From Theocolax elegans (lineage: Eukaryota; Arthropoda; Insecta; Hymenoptera; Cerocephalidae), in contig JANSJX010000017.1 in NCBI GenBank assembly GCA_026168455.1, forward strand, positions 124,001-188,000: a DNA stretch of 64,000 nucleotides. Direction: 5' to 3'. Below the pieces are notes generated by a model. It was not told the DNA's origin and made no database searches. It saw nothing but the letters and a program-made list of their open reading frames with translations. The translations under genes were made by a program, and so were the position numbers. Positions 24,151 through 38,000 of this stretch are shown piece by piece. Positions within the stretch are counted from its first letter, which is position 1. The number at the start of each line of letters is the position of its first letter.

Positions 24151-27100
24151 GCCTTGATTGCAATCGTTTGCACATTGATTGCAATCGTTTTACACATGAT
24201 TGCAATTGTTTGCCACATTGATTGCAATCGTTTCAACATGATTGCAATCGTTTGCGCATTGATTGTAATTGTTTGCACATTGAATGCAATCGTTTGCACC
24301 TTGATTGCAATTGTTTGCACCTTAAAAGCAATCGTTTGCACATTGATTGCCATCGTTTCACATTGATTGCAATCGTTTGTACCTTAATTGCAATCGTTTG
24401 CACATTGATAGCAATCGTTTCAACATTGATTGCAATCGTTTTACACATTGATTGCAATTGTTTGCACATTGATTGCAATCGTTTCAAACATGATTGCAAT
24501 CGTTTGCACATTGATTGCAAACGTTTGCACATTGAATGCATCGTTTGCAGCTTGATTGCAATTGTTTGCACCTTAAAAGCATTCGTTTGCACCTTGATAG
24601 CATCGTTTTGCACCATAAAAGCAATCGTTGAACTTTGACAGCATCGTTTGCCACATTGATTGCAATCGTTTGCACCTTGATTGCAATCGGTTGCACATTG
24701 ATTGCAATCGTTTGCACCTTGATTGCAATCGTTTGCACATTGAATGCAATCGTTTGCGCCATGATTGCAATCGTTTGCACATTGATTGCAGTCGTTTGCA
24801 CCTTGATTGCAATCGTTTGCACCTTGATTGCAATCGTTTGCACATTGATTGCAAACGTTTGCGCCTTGATTGCAAACGTTTGCACCTTGATTGCAATCGT
24901 TTGCACCTTGATTGCAATCGTTTGCACATTGATTGCAATCGTTTGAACATTGATTGCAAACGTTTGCGCATTGATTGCAATCGATTGCACATTGATTGCA
25001 AACTATTGCACATTGATTGCAAACGGTTGCACATAGTTTGCAACCGTTTGCACCTTGACTACAATCGTTTGCATATTGATTGCAATCGTTGTACATTGAT
25101 TGCATCGTGCGCATTGATTGCAATCGTTTTGCACATAGATTGCAATCGTTTGCACATTGATTGCAAACGTTTGCGCATTGATTGCAATCGTTTGCACATT
25201 GATTGCAACGTTTGCACATAGTTTGCAACAGTTTTGCGCCTTGACTACAATCGTTTGCACCTGTGATTGCAATCGTTTGCGCATTGATTGCAAACGTTTG
25301 CACATTGATTGCAATCGTTTGCACATTGATTGCAATCGTTTGCATCTTGATAGCATCGTTTGCACATTGATAGCATCGCTTGCACCTTGATTGCAATCGT
25401 TTGCACTTTGATTGCAATTTTTGCAACTTGATTGCAACCGCTTGCACGTTGACTACAATCGTTTGCACCTTGATTGCAATCGTTTGAACCTTGATTGCCA
25501 TCGTTTGCACATTGATTGCGATCGTTTGCACATTGATTGCCATCGTTTACACATTGATTGCAATCGTTTGTACCTTAATTGCAATCGTTTGCACATTGAT
25601 AGCAATCGTTTCAACATTGATTGCAATCGTTTTACACATTGATTGCAATTGTTTGCACATTGATTGCAATCGTTTCAACATTGATTGCAATCGTTTGCGC
25701 ATTGATTGTAATCGTTTGAACATTGATTGCAAACGTTTGCGCATTGATGCAATCGATTGCACATTGATTGCAAACTATTGCACATTGATTGCAAACGGTT
25801 GCACATAGTTTGCAACCGTTTGCACCTTGACTACAATCGTTTGCATATTGATTGCAATCGTTTACATTGATTGCATCGTTTGCGCATTGATTGCAATCGT
25901 TTGCACATAGATTGCAATCGTTTGCACATTGATTGCAAAGTTTGCGCATTGATTGCAATCGTTTGCACATTGATTGCAAACGTTTGCACATAGTTGCAAC
26001 AGTTTGCGCCTTGACTACAATCGTTTGCACCTTGATGCAATCGTTTGCACATTGATTGCAACGTTTGCACATTGATTGCAATCGTTTGCACATTGATTGC
26101 AATCGTTTGCATCTTGATAGCATCGTTTGCACATTGATAGCATCGCTTGCACCTTGATTGCAATCGTTTGCACTTTGATTGCAATTTTTGCAACTTGATT
26201 GCAACCGCTTGCACGTTGACTACAATCGTTTGCACCTTGATTGCAATCGTTTGAACCTTGATTGCCATCGTTTGCACATGATTGCCATCGTTTACACATT
26301 GATTGCAATCGTTTGTACCTTAATTGCAATCGTTTGCACATTGATAGCAATCGTTTCAACATTGATTGCAATCGTTTTACACATTGATTGCAATTGTTTG
26401 CACATTGATTGCAATCGTTTCAACATTGATTGCAATCGTTTGCGCATTGATTGTAATTGTTTGCACATTGAATGCAATCGTTTGCACCTTGATTGCAATT
26501 GTTTGCACCTTAAAAGCAATCGTTTGCACCTTGATAGCATCGTTTGCACCATAAAAGCAATCGTTTGAACCTTGACAGCATCTTTGCACATTGATTGCAA
26601 TCATTGCACCTTGATTGCAATCGTTTGCACATTGATTGCAATCGTTTGCACATTGATTGCAGTCGTTTGCACCTTGATTGCAATCGTTTGCACCTTGATT
26701 GCAATCGTTTGCACATCGATTGCAATAGTTTGCACCTTGATAGCAATTGTTTGCACATGAATGCAATAGTTTGCACCTTGATTGCAATCGTTTGCACATT
26801 GATTGCAATCGTTTGAACATGATTGCAAACGTTTGCGCATTGATTGCAGTCGATTGCACATTGATTGCAAACTATTGCACATTGATTGCAAACGGTTGCC
26901 CAAGTTTGCAACCGTTTGCACCTTGACTACAATCGTTTTGCTATTGATTGCAATCGTTGTACATTGATTGCAATCGTTTGCACCTTGATATCATCGTTTG
27001 CACCATAAAAGCAATCGTTTGAACCTTGACAGCATCGTTTGCACATTGATTGCAATCGTTTGCACCTTGATTGCAATCGTTTGCACATTGATTGCAATCG

Positions 27101-30100
27101 TTTGCACATTGATTGCAATAGTTTGCACCTTGATAGCAATCGTTTGCAACAGTGATTGCAATCGTTCGCACCTTGCTTGCTAGCGTTTGCAACTTAAAAG
27201 CAGTCGTTTGCATCTTGATTGCAATCGTTTGCACATCGATTGCAATAGTTTGCACCTTGATAGCAATCGTTTTGCACAGTGATTGCAATCGTTTGCACTT
27301 GATTGCAATCGTTGCACCTTGATTGCAATCGTTTGCACCTTGATTGCAATCGTTTGCACTGATTGCAGTCGTTTGCACCTTGATTGCAATCGTTTGCACA
27401 TTGAATGCAATCGTTTGCGTTATGATTGCAATCGTTTGCACATTGATTGCAGTCGTTTGCACCTTGATTGCAATCGTTTGCACCTTGATTGCAATCGTTT
27501 GCACCTTGATTGCAATCGTTTGCACATTGAATGCAATCGTTTGCGCCATGATTGCAATCGTTTGCACATTGATTGCAGTCGTTTGCACCTTGATTGCAAT
27601 CGTTTGCACCTTGATTGCAATCGTTTGCACATCGATTGCAATAGTTTGCACCTTGATAGCAATCGTTTGCACAGTGATTGCAATCGTTTGCACATTGATT
27701 GCAATCGTTTGCACCTTGATTGCAATCGTTTGCACCTTGCTTGCAATCGTTTGCACATTGATAGCAATCGTTTCAACATTGATTGCAATCGTTTTACACA
27801 TTGATTGCAATTGTTTGCACATTGATTGCAATCGTTTGCGCATTGATTGCAATCGTTTGCGCATTGATTACAATCGTTTGCACATTGATAGCTATCGTTT
27901 GAACTTGATTTAATCGTTTGCACCTTGATTGCTATCGTTTGCACCTTGATTGCAATCGTTTGCACATTGATTGCAATCGTTTGCACATTGATTGCAAACG
28001 TTTGCACATTGAATGCAATCGTTGCAGCTTGATTGCAATTGTTTGCACCTTAAAAGCATTCGTTTGCACCTTGATAGCATCGTTTGCACCATAAAAGCAA
28101 TCGTTTGAACTTTGACAGCATCGTTTGCACATTGATTGCAATCGTTTGAACATTGATTTAATCGTTTGCACCTTGATTGCAATCGTTTGCGCCTTGATTG
28201 CAATCGTTTGCACATTGATAGCAATCGTTTGCGCCTTGATTGCAATCGTTTGCACATTGATAGCAATCGTTGAACATTGATTGCAATCGTTTGCACATTG
28301 ATTGCAACGTTGTGCACATGTGATTGCAAACGTTGCACATTGAATGCAATCGTTTGCAGCTTGATTGCAATTGTTGCACCTTAAAAGCATTCGTTTGCAC
28401 CTTGATAGCATCGTTTGCACCATAAAAGCAATCGTTGAACTTTGACAGCATCGTTTGCACATTGATTGCAATCGTTTGCACCTTGTTGCAATCGGTTGCA
28501 CATTGATTGCAATCGTTTGCACCTTGATTGCAATCGTTTGCACCTTGATTGCAATCGTTTGCACATTGATTGCAAACGTTTGCGCCTTGATTGCAAACGT
28601 TTGCACCTTGATTGCAATCGTTTGCACCTTGATTGCAATCGTTTGCACATTGATTGCAATCGTTTGAACATTGATTGCAAACGTTTGCGCATTGATTGCA
28701 ATCGATTGCACATTGATGCAAACTATTGCACATTGATTGCAACGGTTGCACATAGTTTTGCAACCGTTTGCACCTTGACTACAATCGTTTGCATATTGAT
28801 TGCAATCGTTGTACATTGATTGCAATCGTTTGCGCTTGATTGCAATCGTTTGCACATAGATTGCAATCGTTTGCATCTTGATAGCATCGTTTGCACATTG
28901 ATAGCATCGCTTGCACCTTGATTGCAATCGTTTGCACTTGATTGCAATTTTTGCAACTTGATTGCAACCGCTTGCACGTTGACTACCGTTTGCACCTTGA
29001 TTGCAATCGTTTGAACCTTGATTGCCATCGTTTGCACATTGATTGCGATCGTTTGCACATTGATTGCCATCGTTTACACATTGATTGCAATCGTTTGTAC
29101 CTTAATTGCAATCGTTTGCACATTGATAGCAATCGTTTCAACATTGATTGCAATCGTTTTACACATTGATGCAATTGTTTGCACATTGATTGCAATCGTT
29201 TCAACATTGATTGCAATCGTTGCGCATTGATTGTAATTGTTTGCACATTGAATGCAATCGTTTGCACCTGATTGCAATTGTTTGCACCTTAAAAGCAATC
29301 GTTTGCACCTTGATAGCATCGTTTGCACCATAAAAGCAATCGTTGAACCTTGACAGCATCGTTTGCACATTGATTGCAATCGTTTGCACCTTGATTGCAA
29401 TCGTTTGCACATTGATTGCATCGTTTGCACATTGATTGCAGTCGTTTGCACCTTGATTGCAATCGTTTGCACCTTGATTGCAATCGTTTGCACATCGATT
29501 GCAATAGTTTGCACCTTGATGCAATCGTTTGCACCATGATTGCAATCGTTTGCACCATGATTGCATTCGTTTGCACCTTGATAGCATCGTTTGCACCTTG
29601 ATTGCAATCGTTTGCCCTTGATTGCAATCGATTGCACATTGATTGCAAACTATTGCACATTGATTGCAAACGGTTGCACATAGTTGCAACCGTTTGCACC
29701 TTGACACAATCGTTTGCATATTGATTGCAATCGTTGTACATTGATTGCAATCGTTTGCACCTTGATAGCATCGTTTGCACCATAAAAGCAATCGTTTGAA
29801 CCTTGACAGCAGCATCGTTTGCACATTGATTGCAATCGTTTGCACATTGATTGCCCTCGTTTACACATTGATTGCAATCGTTTGTACCTTAATTGCAATC
29901 GTTTGCACATTGATAGCAATCGTTTCAACATTGATTGCAATCGTTTTACACATTGATTGCAATTGTTTGCACATTGATTGCAATCGTTTCAACATTGATT
30001 GCAATCGTTTTGCGCATGATTGTAATTGTTTTGCACTTGATGCATCGTTTGCACCTTGATTGCAATTGTTTGCACCTTAAAAGCAATCGTTTGCACCTTG

Positions 30101-33100
30101 ATAGCATCGTTTGCACCATAAAGCAATCGTTTTGAACCTTGACAGCATCGTTTGCACATTGATTGCAATCGTTTGCACCTTGATTGCAATCGTTTGCACA
30201 TTGATTGCAATCGTTTGCACATTGATTGCAGTCGTTTGCACCTTGATTGCAATCGTTTGCACCTTGATTGCAATCGTTTGCACATCGATTGCAATAGTTT
30301 GCACCTTGATAGCAATTGTTGCACATTGAATGCAATAGTTTGCACCTTGATTGCAATCGTTTGCACATGATTGCAATCGTTGAACAGTGATTGCAAACGT
30401 TTGCGCATGATTGCAATCGATTGCACATTGATTGCAAACTATGCCATTGATTGCAAACGGTTGCACATAGTTTGCAACCGTTTGCACCTTGACTACAATC
30501 GTTTGCATATTGATTGCAATCGTTGTACATTGATTGCAATCGTTTGCACCTTGATAGCATCGTTGCACCATAAAAGCAATCGTTTGAACCTTGACAGCAT
30601 CGTTTGCACATTGATTCAATCGTTTGCACCTTGATTGCAATCGTTTGCACATTGATTGCAATCGTTTGCACATTGATTGCAATAGTTTGCACCTTGATAG
30701 CAATCGTTTTGCACAGTGATTGCAATCGTTCGCACCTTGCTTGCTATCGTTTGCAACTTAAAAGCAGTCGTTTGCATCTTGATTGCAATCGTTTGCACAT
30801 CGATTGCAATAGTTTGCACCTTGATAGCAATTGTTTGCACCTTAAAAGCAATCGTTTGCACCTTGATAGCATCGTTTGCACCATAAAAGCAATCGTTTGA
30901 ACCTTGACAGCATCGTTTGCACATTGATTGCAATCGTTTGCACCTTGATTGCAATCGTTTGCACCTTGATTGCAATCGTTTGCACATTGATTGCAATCGT
31001 TTGCACCTTGATTGCAATCGTTTGCACCTTGATTGCAATCGTTTGCACATTGATTGCAGTCGGTTTGCACCTTGATTGCAATCGTTTGCACATTGAATGC
31101 AATCGTTTGCGTTATGATTGCAATCGTTTGCACATTGATTGCAGTCGTTTGCACCTTGATTGCAATCGTTTGCACCTTGATTGCAATCGTTTGTACTTAA
31201 TTGCAATCGTTTGCACATTGAATGCAATCGTTTGCGCCATGATTGCAATCGTTTGCACATTGATTCAGTCGTTTGCACCTTGATTGCAATCGTTTGCACC
31301 TGATTGCAATCGTTTGCACCTTGATTGCAATCGTTTGCACATTGAATGCAATCGTTTGCGCCATGATTGCAATCGTTTGCACATTGATTGCAGTCGTTTG
31401 CACCTTGATTGCAATCGTTTGCACTTGATTGCAATCGTTTGCACTCGATTGCAATAGTTTGCACCTTGATAGCAATCGTTTTGCACAGTGATTGCAATCG
31501 TTTGCACATTGATTGCAATCGTTTGCACCTTGATTGCATCGTTTGCACCTTGCTTGCAATCGTTTGCACATTGATAGCAATCGTTTCAACATTGATTGCA
31601 ATCGATTTACACATTGATTGCAATTGTTTGCACATTGATTGCAATCGTTTGCGCATTGATTGCAATCGTTTGCGCATTGATTACAATCGTTTGCACATTG
31701 ATAGCTATCGTTTGAACATTGATTTAATCGTTTGCACCTTGATTGCTATCGTTTGCACCTTGATTGCAATCGTTTGCACATGATTGCAATCGTTTGCACA
31801 TGATTGCAAACGTTTGCACATTGAATGCATCGTTTGCAGCTTGATTGCAATTGTTTGCACCTTAAAAGCATTCGTTGCACCTTGATAGCATCGTTTGCAC
31901 CATAAAGCAATCGTTTGAACTTTGACAGCATCGTTTGCACATTGATTGCATCGTTTGAACATTGATTTAATCGTTTGCACCTTGATTGCAATCGTTTGCG
32001 CCTTGATTGCAATCGTTTGCACATTGATAGCAATCGTTTGCGCCTTGATTGCAATCGTTTGCACATTGATAGCAATCGTTTGAACATTGATTGCAATCGT
32101 TTGCACATTGATTGCAATCGTTTGCACATTGATTGCAAACGTTTGCACATTGAATGCAATCGTTTGCAGCTTGATTGCAATTGTTTGCACCTTAAAAGCA
32201 TTCGTTTCACCTTGATAGCATCGTTTGCACCATAAACATCGTTTGAACTTTTGACAGCATCGTTTGCACATTGATTGCAATCGTTTGCACCTTGATTGCA
32301 ATCGGTTGCACATTGATTGCAATCGTTTGCACCTTGATTGCAATCGTTTGCACATTGAATGCAATCGTTTGCCCCTGATTGCAATCGTTTGCACATTGAA
32401 TGCAATCGTTTGCGCCATGATTGCAATCGTTTGCACATTGATTGCAGTCGTTTGCACCTTGATTGCAATCGTTTGCACCTTGATTGCAATCGTTTGCACC
32501 TTGATTGCAAACGTTTGCGCCTTGATTGCAATCGTTTGCAGCTTGATTGCAATTGTTTGCACCTTAAAAGCATTCGTTTGCACCTTGATAGCATCGTTTG
32601 CACCATAAAAGCAATCGTTTGAACTTTGACAGCATCGTTTGCACATTGATTGCAATCGTTTGAACATTGATTTATTCGTTTGCACCTTGATTGCAATCGT
32701 TTGCGCCTTGATTGCAATCGTTTGCACATTGATAGCAATCGTTTGCGCCTTGATAGCAATCGTTTGAACATTGATTGCAATCGTTTGCACATTGATTGCA
32801 ATCGTTTGCACATTGATTGCAAACGTTTGCACATTGAATGCAATCGTTTGCAGCTTGATTGCAATTGTTTGCACCTTAAAAGCATTCGTTTGCACCTTGA
32901 TAGCATCGTTTGCACCATAAAAGCAATCGTTTGAACTTTGACAGCATCGTTTGCACATTGACTGCAATCGTTTGCACCTTGATTGCAATCGGTTGCACAT
33001 TGATTGCAATCGTTTGCACCTTGATTGCAATCGTTTGCACATTGAATGCAATCGTTTGCGCCATGATTGCAATCGTTTGCACATTGAATGCAATCGTTTG

Positions 33101-33430
33101 CGCCATGATTGCAATCGTTTGCACATTGATTGCAGTCGTTTGCACCTTGATTGCAATCGCTTGCACATTAAATGCAATCGTTTGCGCCATGATTGCAATC
33201 GTTTGCACATTGATTGCAGTCGTTTGCACCTTGATTGCAATAGTTTGCACCTTGATTGCAATCGTTTGCACATTGATTGCAAACGTTTGCGCCTTGATTG
33301 CAAACGTTTGCACATTGATTGCAATCGTTTGCACATTGATAGCAATCGTTTGCGCCTTGATTGCAATCGTTTGCACATTGATAGCAATCGTTTGCGCCTT
33401 GATTGCAATCGTTTGCACATTGATAGCAAT
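24151..33430 (+). repeat. Subfamily 2 domain
   Basis: Unit composition changes abruptly here. CACATTGA, GCGCATTGA, CCTTAAAAGC, CCATAAAAGCAATCGTTTGAAC, GACAGCATCG and CACAGTGATTG units dominate, while CTCCATGA, CTTTACTCC and TACGCATTGA units are nearly absent. The CCATAAAAGC/TTTGAAC/GACAGCATCG triplet recurs more than a dozen times (for example about 24610, 26550, 27005, 28090, 28425, 29330, 29780, 30560, 30885, 32600 and 32915). A block with CTTGCACGTTGACTAC recurs at about 25440, 26210 and 28970. A CATAGTTTGCAACCG block recurs at about 25032, 25805, 28750 and 30465. The domain returns to subfamily 1 within a few units near 33430. Confidence 0.8.
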
Positions 33431-34496
33431 CGTTTGAATATTGATTGCAATCGTTTGCACCTTGATTGCAATCGTTTGCTCCACGATTGCAATCGTTTGC
33501 ACCATGATTGCATTCGTTTGCACCTAGATTGCAATCGTTTGCACCTTGATTGCTATCGTTTGCACCTTGATATCAATCGTTTGCACCTTGATTGCAATCG
33601 TTTGCACCTTGATAGCAATCGTTTGCACATTGATAGCAATCGTTTGCACATTGATTGCAATCGTTTGCACATTGATTGCAATCGTTTACGCATTGATAGC
33701 AATTATTTGCACCTTGATTGCAATCGTTTGTACCTTGATTGCAATCGTTTGCTCCATGATTGCAATCGTTTGCACCATGATTGCATTCGTTTGCACCTTG
33801 ATTACAATCGTTTACGCATTGATAGCAATCATTTGCACCTTGATTGCAATCGTTTGCACCATGATTGCATTCGTTTGCACCTAGATTGCAATCGTTTGCA
33901 CCTTGATTGCAATCGTTTGCACCTTGATAGCATCGTTTTCACATTGATAGCAATCGTTTGCACCTTGATTGCAATCGTTTGCACCATGATTGCATTCGTT
34001 TGCACCTAGATTGCAATCGTTTGCACCTTGATTGCAATCGTTTGCACCTTGATAGCATCGTTTTCACATTGATAGCAATCGTTTGCACCTTGATTGCAAT
34101 CGTTTGCACCTTGATTGCAATCGTTTGCACCTTGATTGCAATCGTTTGCACCTTGATAGCATCGTTTTCACATTGATAGCAATCGTTTGCACATTGATTG
34201 CAATCGTTTACGCATTGATAGCAATTATTTGCACCTTGATTGCAATCGTTTGCACCTTGATTGCAATCGTTTGCTCCATGATTACAATCGTTTGCACCAT
34301 GATTGCATTCGTTTGCACTTTGATTACAATCGTTTACGCATTGATAGCAATCGCTTGCACCTTGATTGCAATCGTTTGCACCTTGATTGCAATCGTTTGC
34401 ACCTTGATTGCATTCGTTTGCTCCATGATTGCAATCGTTTGCTCCATGATTGCAATCGTTTGCACCATGATTGCATTCGTTTGCACCTTGATAGCA

Positions 34497-35080
34497 TCGT
34501 TTGTACCTTGATTGCAATCGTTTGCACCTTGATTGCAATCGTTTGCTCCTTGATTGCAATCGTTTGCACCTTGATTGCAATCGTTTGCACCTTGATTGCA
34601 TTCGTTTGCACCTTGATTGCAATCGTTTGCACCTTGATTGCATTCGTTTGCACCTTGATTGCATTCGTTTGCACCTTGATTGCAATCGTTTGCACCTTGA
34701 TTGCAATCGTTTGCACCTTGATTGCAATCGTTTGCACCTTGCTTGCAATCGTTTGCACATTGATAGCATCGTTTGTACCTTGATTGCAATCGTTTCACCT
34801 TGATTGCAATCGTTTGCTCCTTGATTGCAATCGTTTGCACCTTGATTGCAATCGTTTGCACCTTGATTGCATTCGTTTGCACCTTGATTGCAATCGTTTG
34901 CACCTTGATTGCATTCGTTTGCACCTTGATTGCATTCGTTTGCACCTTGATTGCAATCGTTTGCACCTTGATTGCAATCGTTTGCACCTTGATTGCAATC
35001 GTTTGCACCTTGCTTGCAATCGTTTGCACATTGATAGCAATCGTTTCAACATTGATTGCAATCGTTTTACACATTGATTG
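34497..35080 (+). repeat. Tandem duplication with 272-bp period
   Basis: A run beginning with a rare GTTTGTACCTTG unit (34503 and 34775) and ending at CCTTGCTTGC (34737 and 35009) occurs twice in direct succession at an offset of 272 bp. Both copies share the same irregular order of GATTGCAATCG and GATTGCATTCG units. The second copy has lost one G (CGTTTCACC near 34794). Confidence 0.85.
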
Positions 35081-38000
35081 CAATCGTTTGCACCTTGATA
35101 GCATCGTTTTCACATTGATAGCAATCGTTTGCACATTGATAGCAATCGTTTGAACATTGATTGCAATCGTTTGCACATTGATTGCAATCGTTTGCACATT
35201 GATTGCAAACGTTTGCACATTGAATGCAATCGTTTGCAGCTTGATTGCAATTGTTTGCACCTTAAAAGCATTCGTTTGCACCTTGATTGCAATCGGTTGC
35301 ACATTGATTGCAATCGTTTGCACCTTGATTGCAATCGTTTACGCATTGATAGCAATTATTTGCACCTTGATTGCAATCGTTTGCACCTTGATTGCAATCG
35401 TTTGCTCCATGATTACAATCGTTTGCACCATGATTGCATTCGTTTGCACTTTGATTACAATCGTTTACGCATTGATAGCAATCGCTTGCACCTTGATTGC
35501 AATCGTTTGCACCTTGATTGCAATCGTTTGCACCTTGATTGCAATCGTTTGCTCCTTGATTGCAATCGTTTGCACCTTGATTGCAATCGTTTGCACCTTG
35601 ATTGCAATCGTTTGCACCTTGATTGCAATCGTTTGCACCTTGATTGCATTCGTTTGCACCTTGATTGCAATCGTTTGCACCTTGATTGCAATCGTTTGCA
35701 CCTTGATTGCAATCGTTTGCACCTTGCTTGCAATCGTTTGCACATTGATAGCAATCGTTTCAACATTGATTGCAATCGTTTTACACATTGATTGCAATCG
35801 TTTGCACCTTGATAGCATCGTTTTCACATTGATAGCAATCGTTTGCACATTGATTGCAATCGTTTACGCATTGATAGCAATTATTTGCACCTTGATTGCA
35901 ATCGTTTGCACCTTGATTGCAATCGTTTGCTCCATGATTACAATCGTTTCCACCATGATTGCATTCGTTTGCACCTTGATTACAATCGTTTACGCATTGA
36001 TAGCAATCGCTTGCACCTTGATTGCAATCGTTTGCACCTTGATTGCAATCGTTTGCACCTTGATTGCATTCGTTTGCACCTTGATTGCAATCGTTTGCAC
36101 CTTGATTGCAATCGTTTGCACCTTGATTGCAATCGTTTGCACCTTGATTGCAATCGTTTGCACCTTGATAGCATCGTTTTCACATTGATAGCAATCGTTT
36201 GCACATTGATTGCAATCGTTTACGCATTGATAGCAATTATTTGCACCTTGATTGCAATCGTTTGCACCTTGATTGCAATCGTTTGCACCTTGATTGCAAT
36301 CATTTGCACCTTGATAGCAATCGTTTGCACATTGATAGCAATCGTTTGCACATTGATTGCAATCGTTTGCACATTGATTGCAATCGTTTACGCATTGATA
36401 GCAATTATTTGCACCTTGATTGCAATCGTTTGCACCTTGATTGCAATCGTTTGCTCCATGATTGCAATCGTTTGCACCATGATTGCATTCGTTTGCACCT
36501 TGATTACAATCGTTTACGCATTGATAGCAATCATTTGCACCTTGATTGCAATCGTTTGCACCATGATTGCATTCGTTTGCACCTAGATTGCAATCGTTTG
36601 CACCTTGATTGCAATCGTTTGCACCTTGATAGCATCGTTTTCACATTGATAGCAATCGTTTGCACCTTGATTGCAATCGTTTGCACCTTGATTGCAATCG
36701 TTTGCACCTTGATTGCAATCGTTTGCACCTTGATAGCATCGTTTTCACATTGATAGCAATCGTTTGCACATTGATTGCAATCGTTTACGCATTGATAGCA
36801 ATTATTTGCACCTTGATTGCAATCGTTTGCACCTTGATTGCAATCGTTTGCTTCATGATTACAATCGTTTGCACCATGATTGCATTCGTTTGCACTTTGA
36901 TTACAATCGTTTACGCATTGATAGCAATCGCTTGCACCTTGATTGCAATCGTTTGCACCTTGATTGCAATCGTTTGCACCTTGATTGCATTCGTTTGCTC
37001 CATGATTGCAATCGTTTGCTCCATGATTGCAATCGTTTGCACCATGATTGCATTTGTTTGCACCTTGATAGCATCGTTTGCACCTTGATTGCAATCGTTT
37101 GCACCTTGATTGCAATCGTTTGCTCCTTGATTGCAATCGTTTGCACCTTGATTGCAATCGTTTGCACCTTGATTGCAATCGTTTGCACGTTGATTGCATT
37201 CGTTTGCACCTTGATTGCAATCGTTTGCACCTTGATTGCAATCGTTTGCACCTTGATTGCATTCGTTTGCACCTTGATTGCAATCGTTTGCACCTTGATT
37301 GCAATCGTTTGCACCTTGATTGCAATCGTTTGCACCTTGCTTGCAATCGTTTGCACATTGATAGCAATCGTTTCAACATTGATTGCAATCGTTTTACACA
37401 TTGATTGCAATCGTTTGCACCTTGATTGCAATCGTTTGCACCTTGATTGCAATCGTTTGCACCTTGATTGCATTCGTTTGCACCTTGATTGCAATCGTTT
37501 GCACCTTGATTGCAATCGTTTGCACCTTGATTGCATTCGTTTGCACCTTGATTGCAATCGTTTGCACCTTGATTGCAAACGTTTGCACCTTGATAGCATC
37601 GTTTTCACATTGATAGCAATCGTTTGCACATTGATTGCAATCGTTTACGCATTGATAGCAATTATTTGCACCTTGATTGCAATCGTTTGCACCTTGATTG
37701 CAATCGTTTGCACCTTGATTGCAATCATTTGCACCTTGATTGCAATCGTTTGCACCTTGATATCAATCGTTTGCACCTTGATTGCAATCGTTTGCACCTT
37801 GATAGCAATCGTTTGCACATTGATAGCAAGCGTTTGCACATTGATTGCAATCGTTTACGCATTGATAGCAATCATTTGCTCCTTGATTGCAATCGTTTGC
37901 ACCTTGATTGCTATCGTTTGCTCCATAATTGCAATCGTTTGCACCATGAATGCATTCGTTTGCACCTTGATAGCATCGTTTTCACATTGATAGCAAACGT

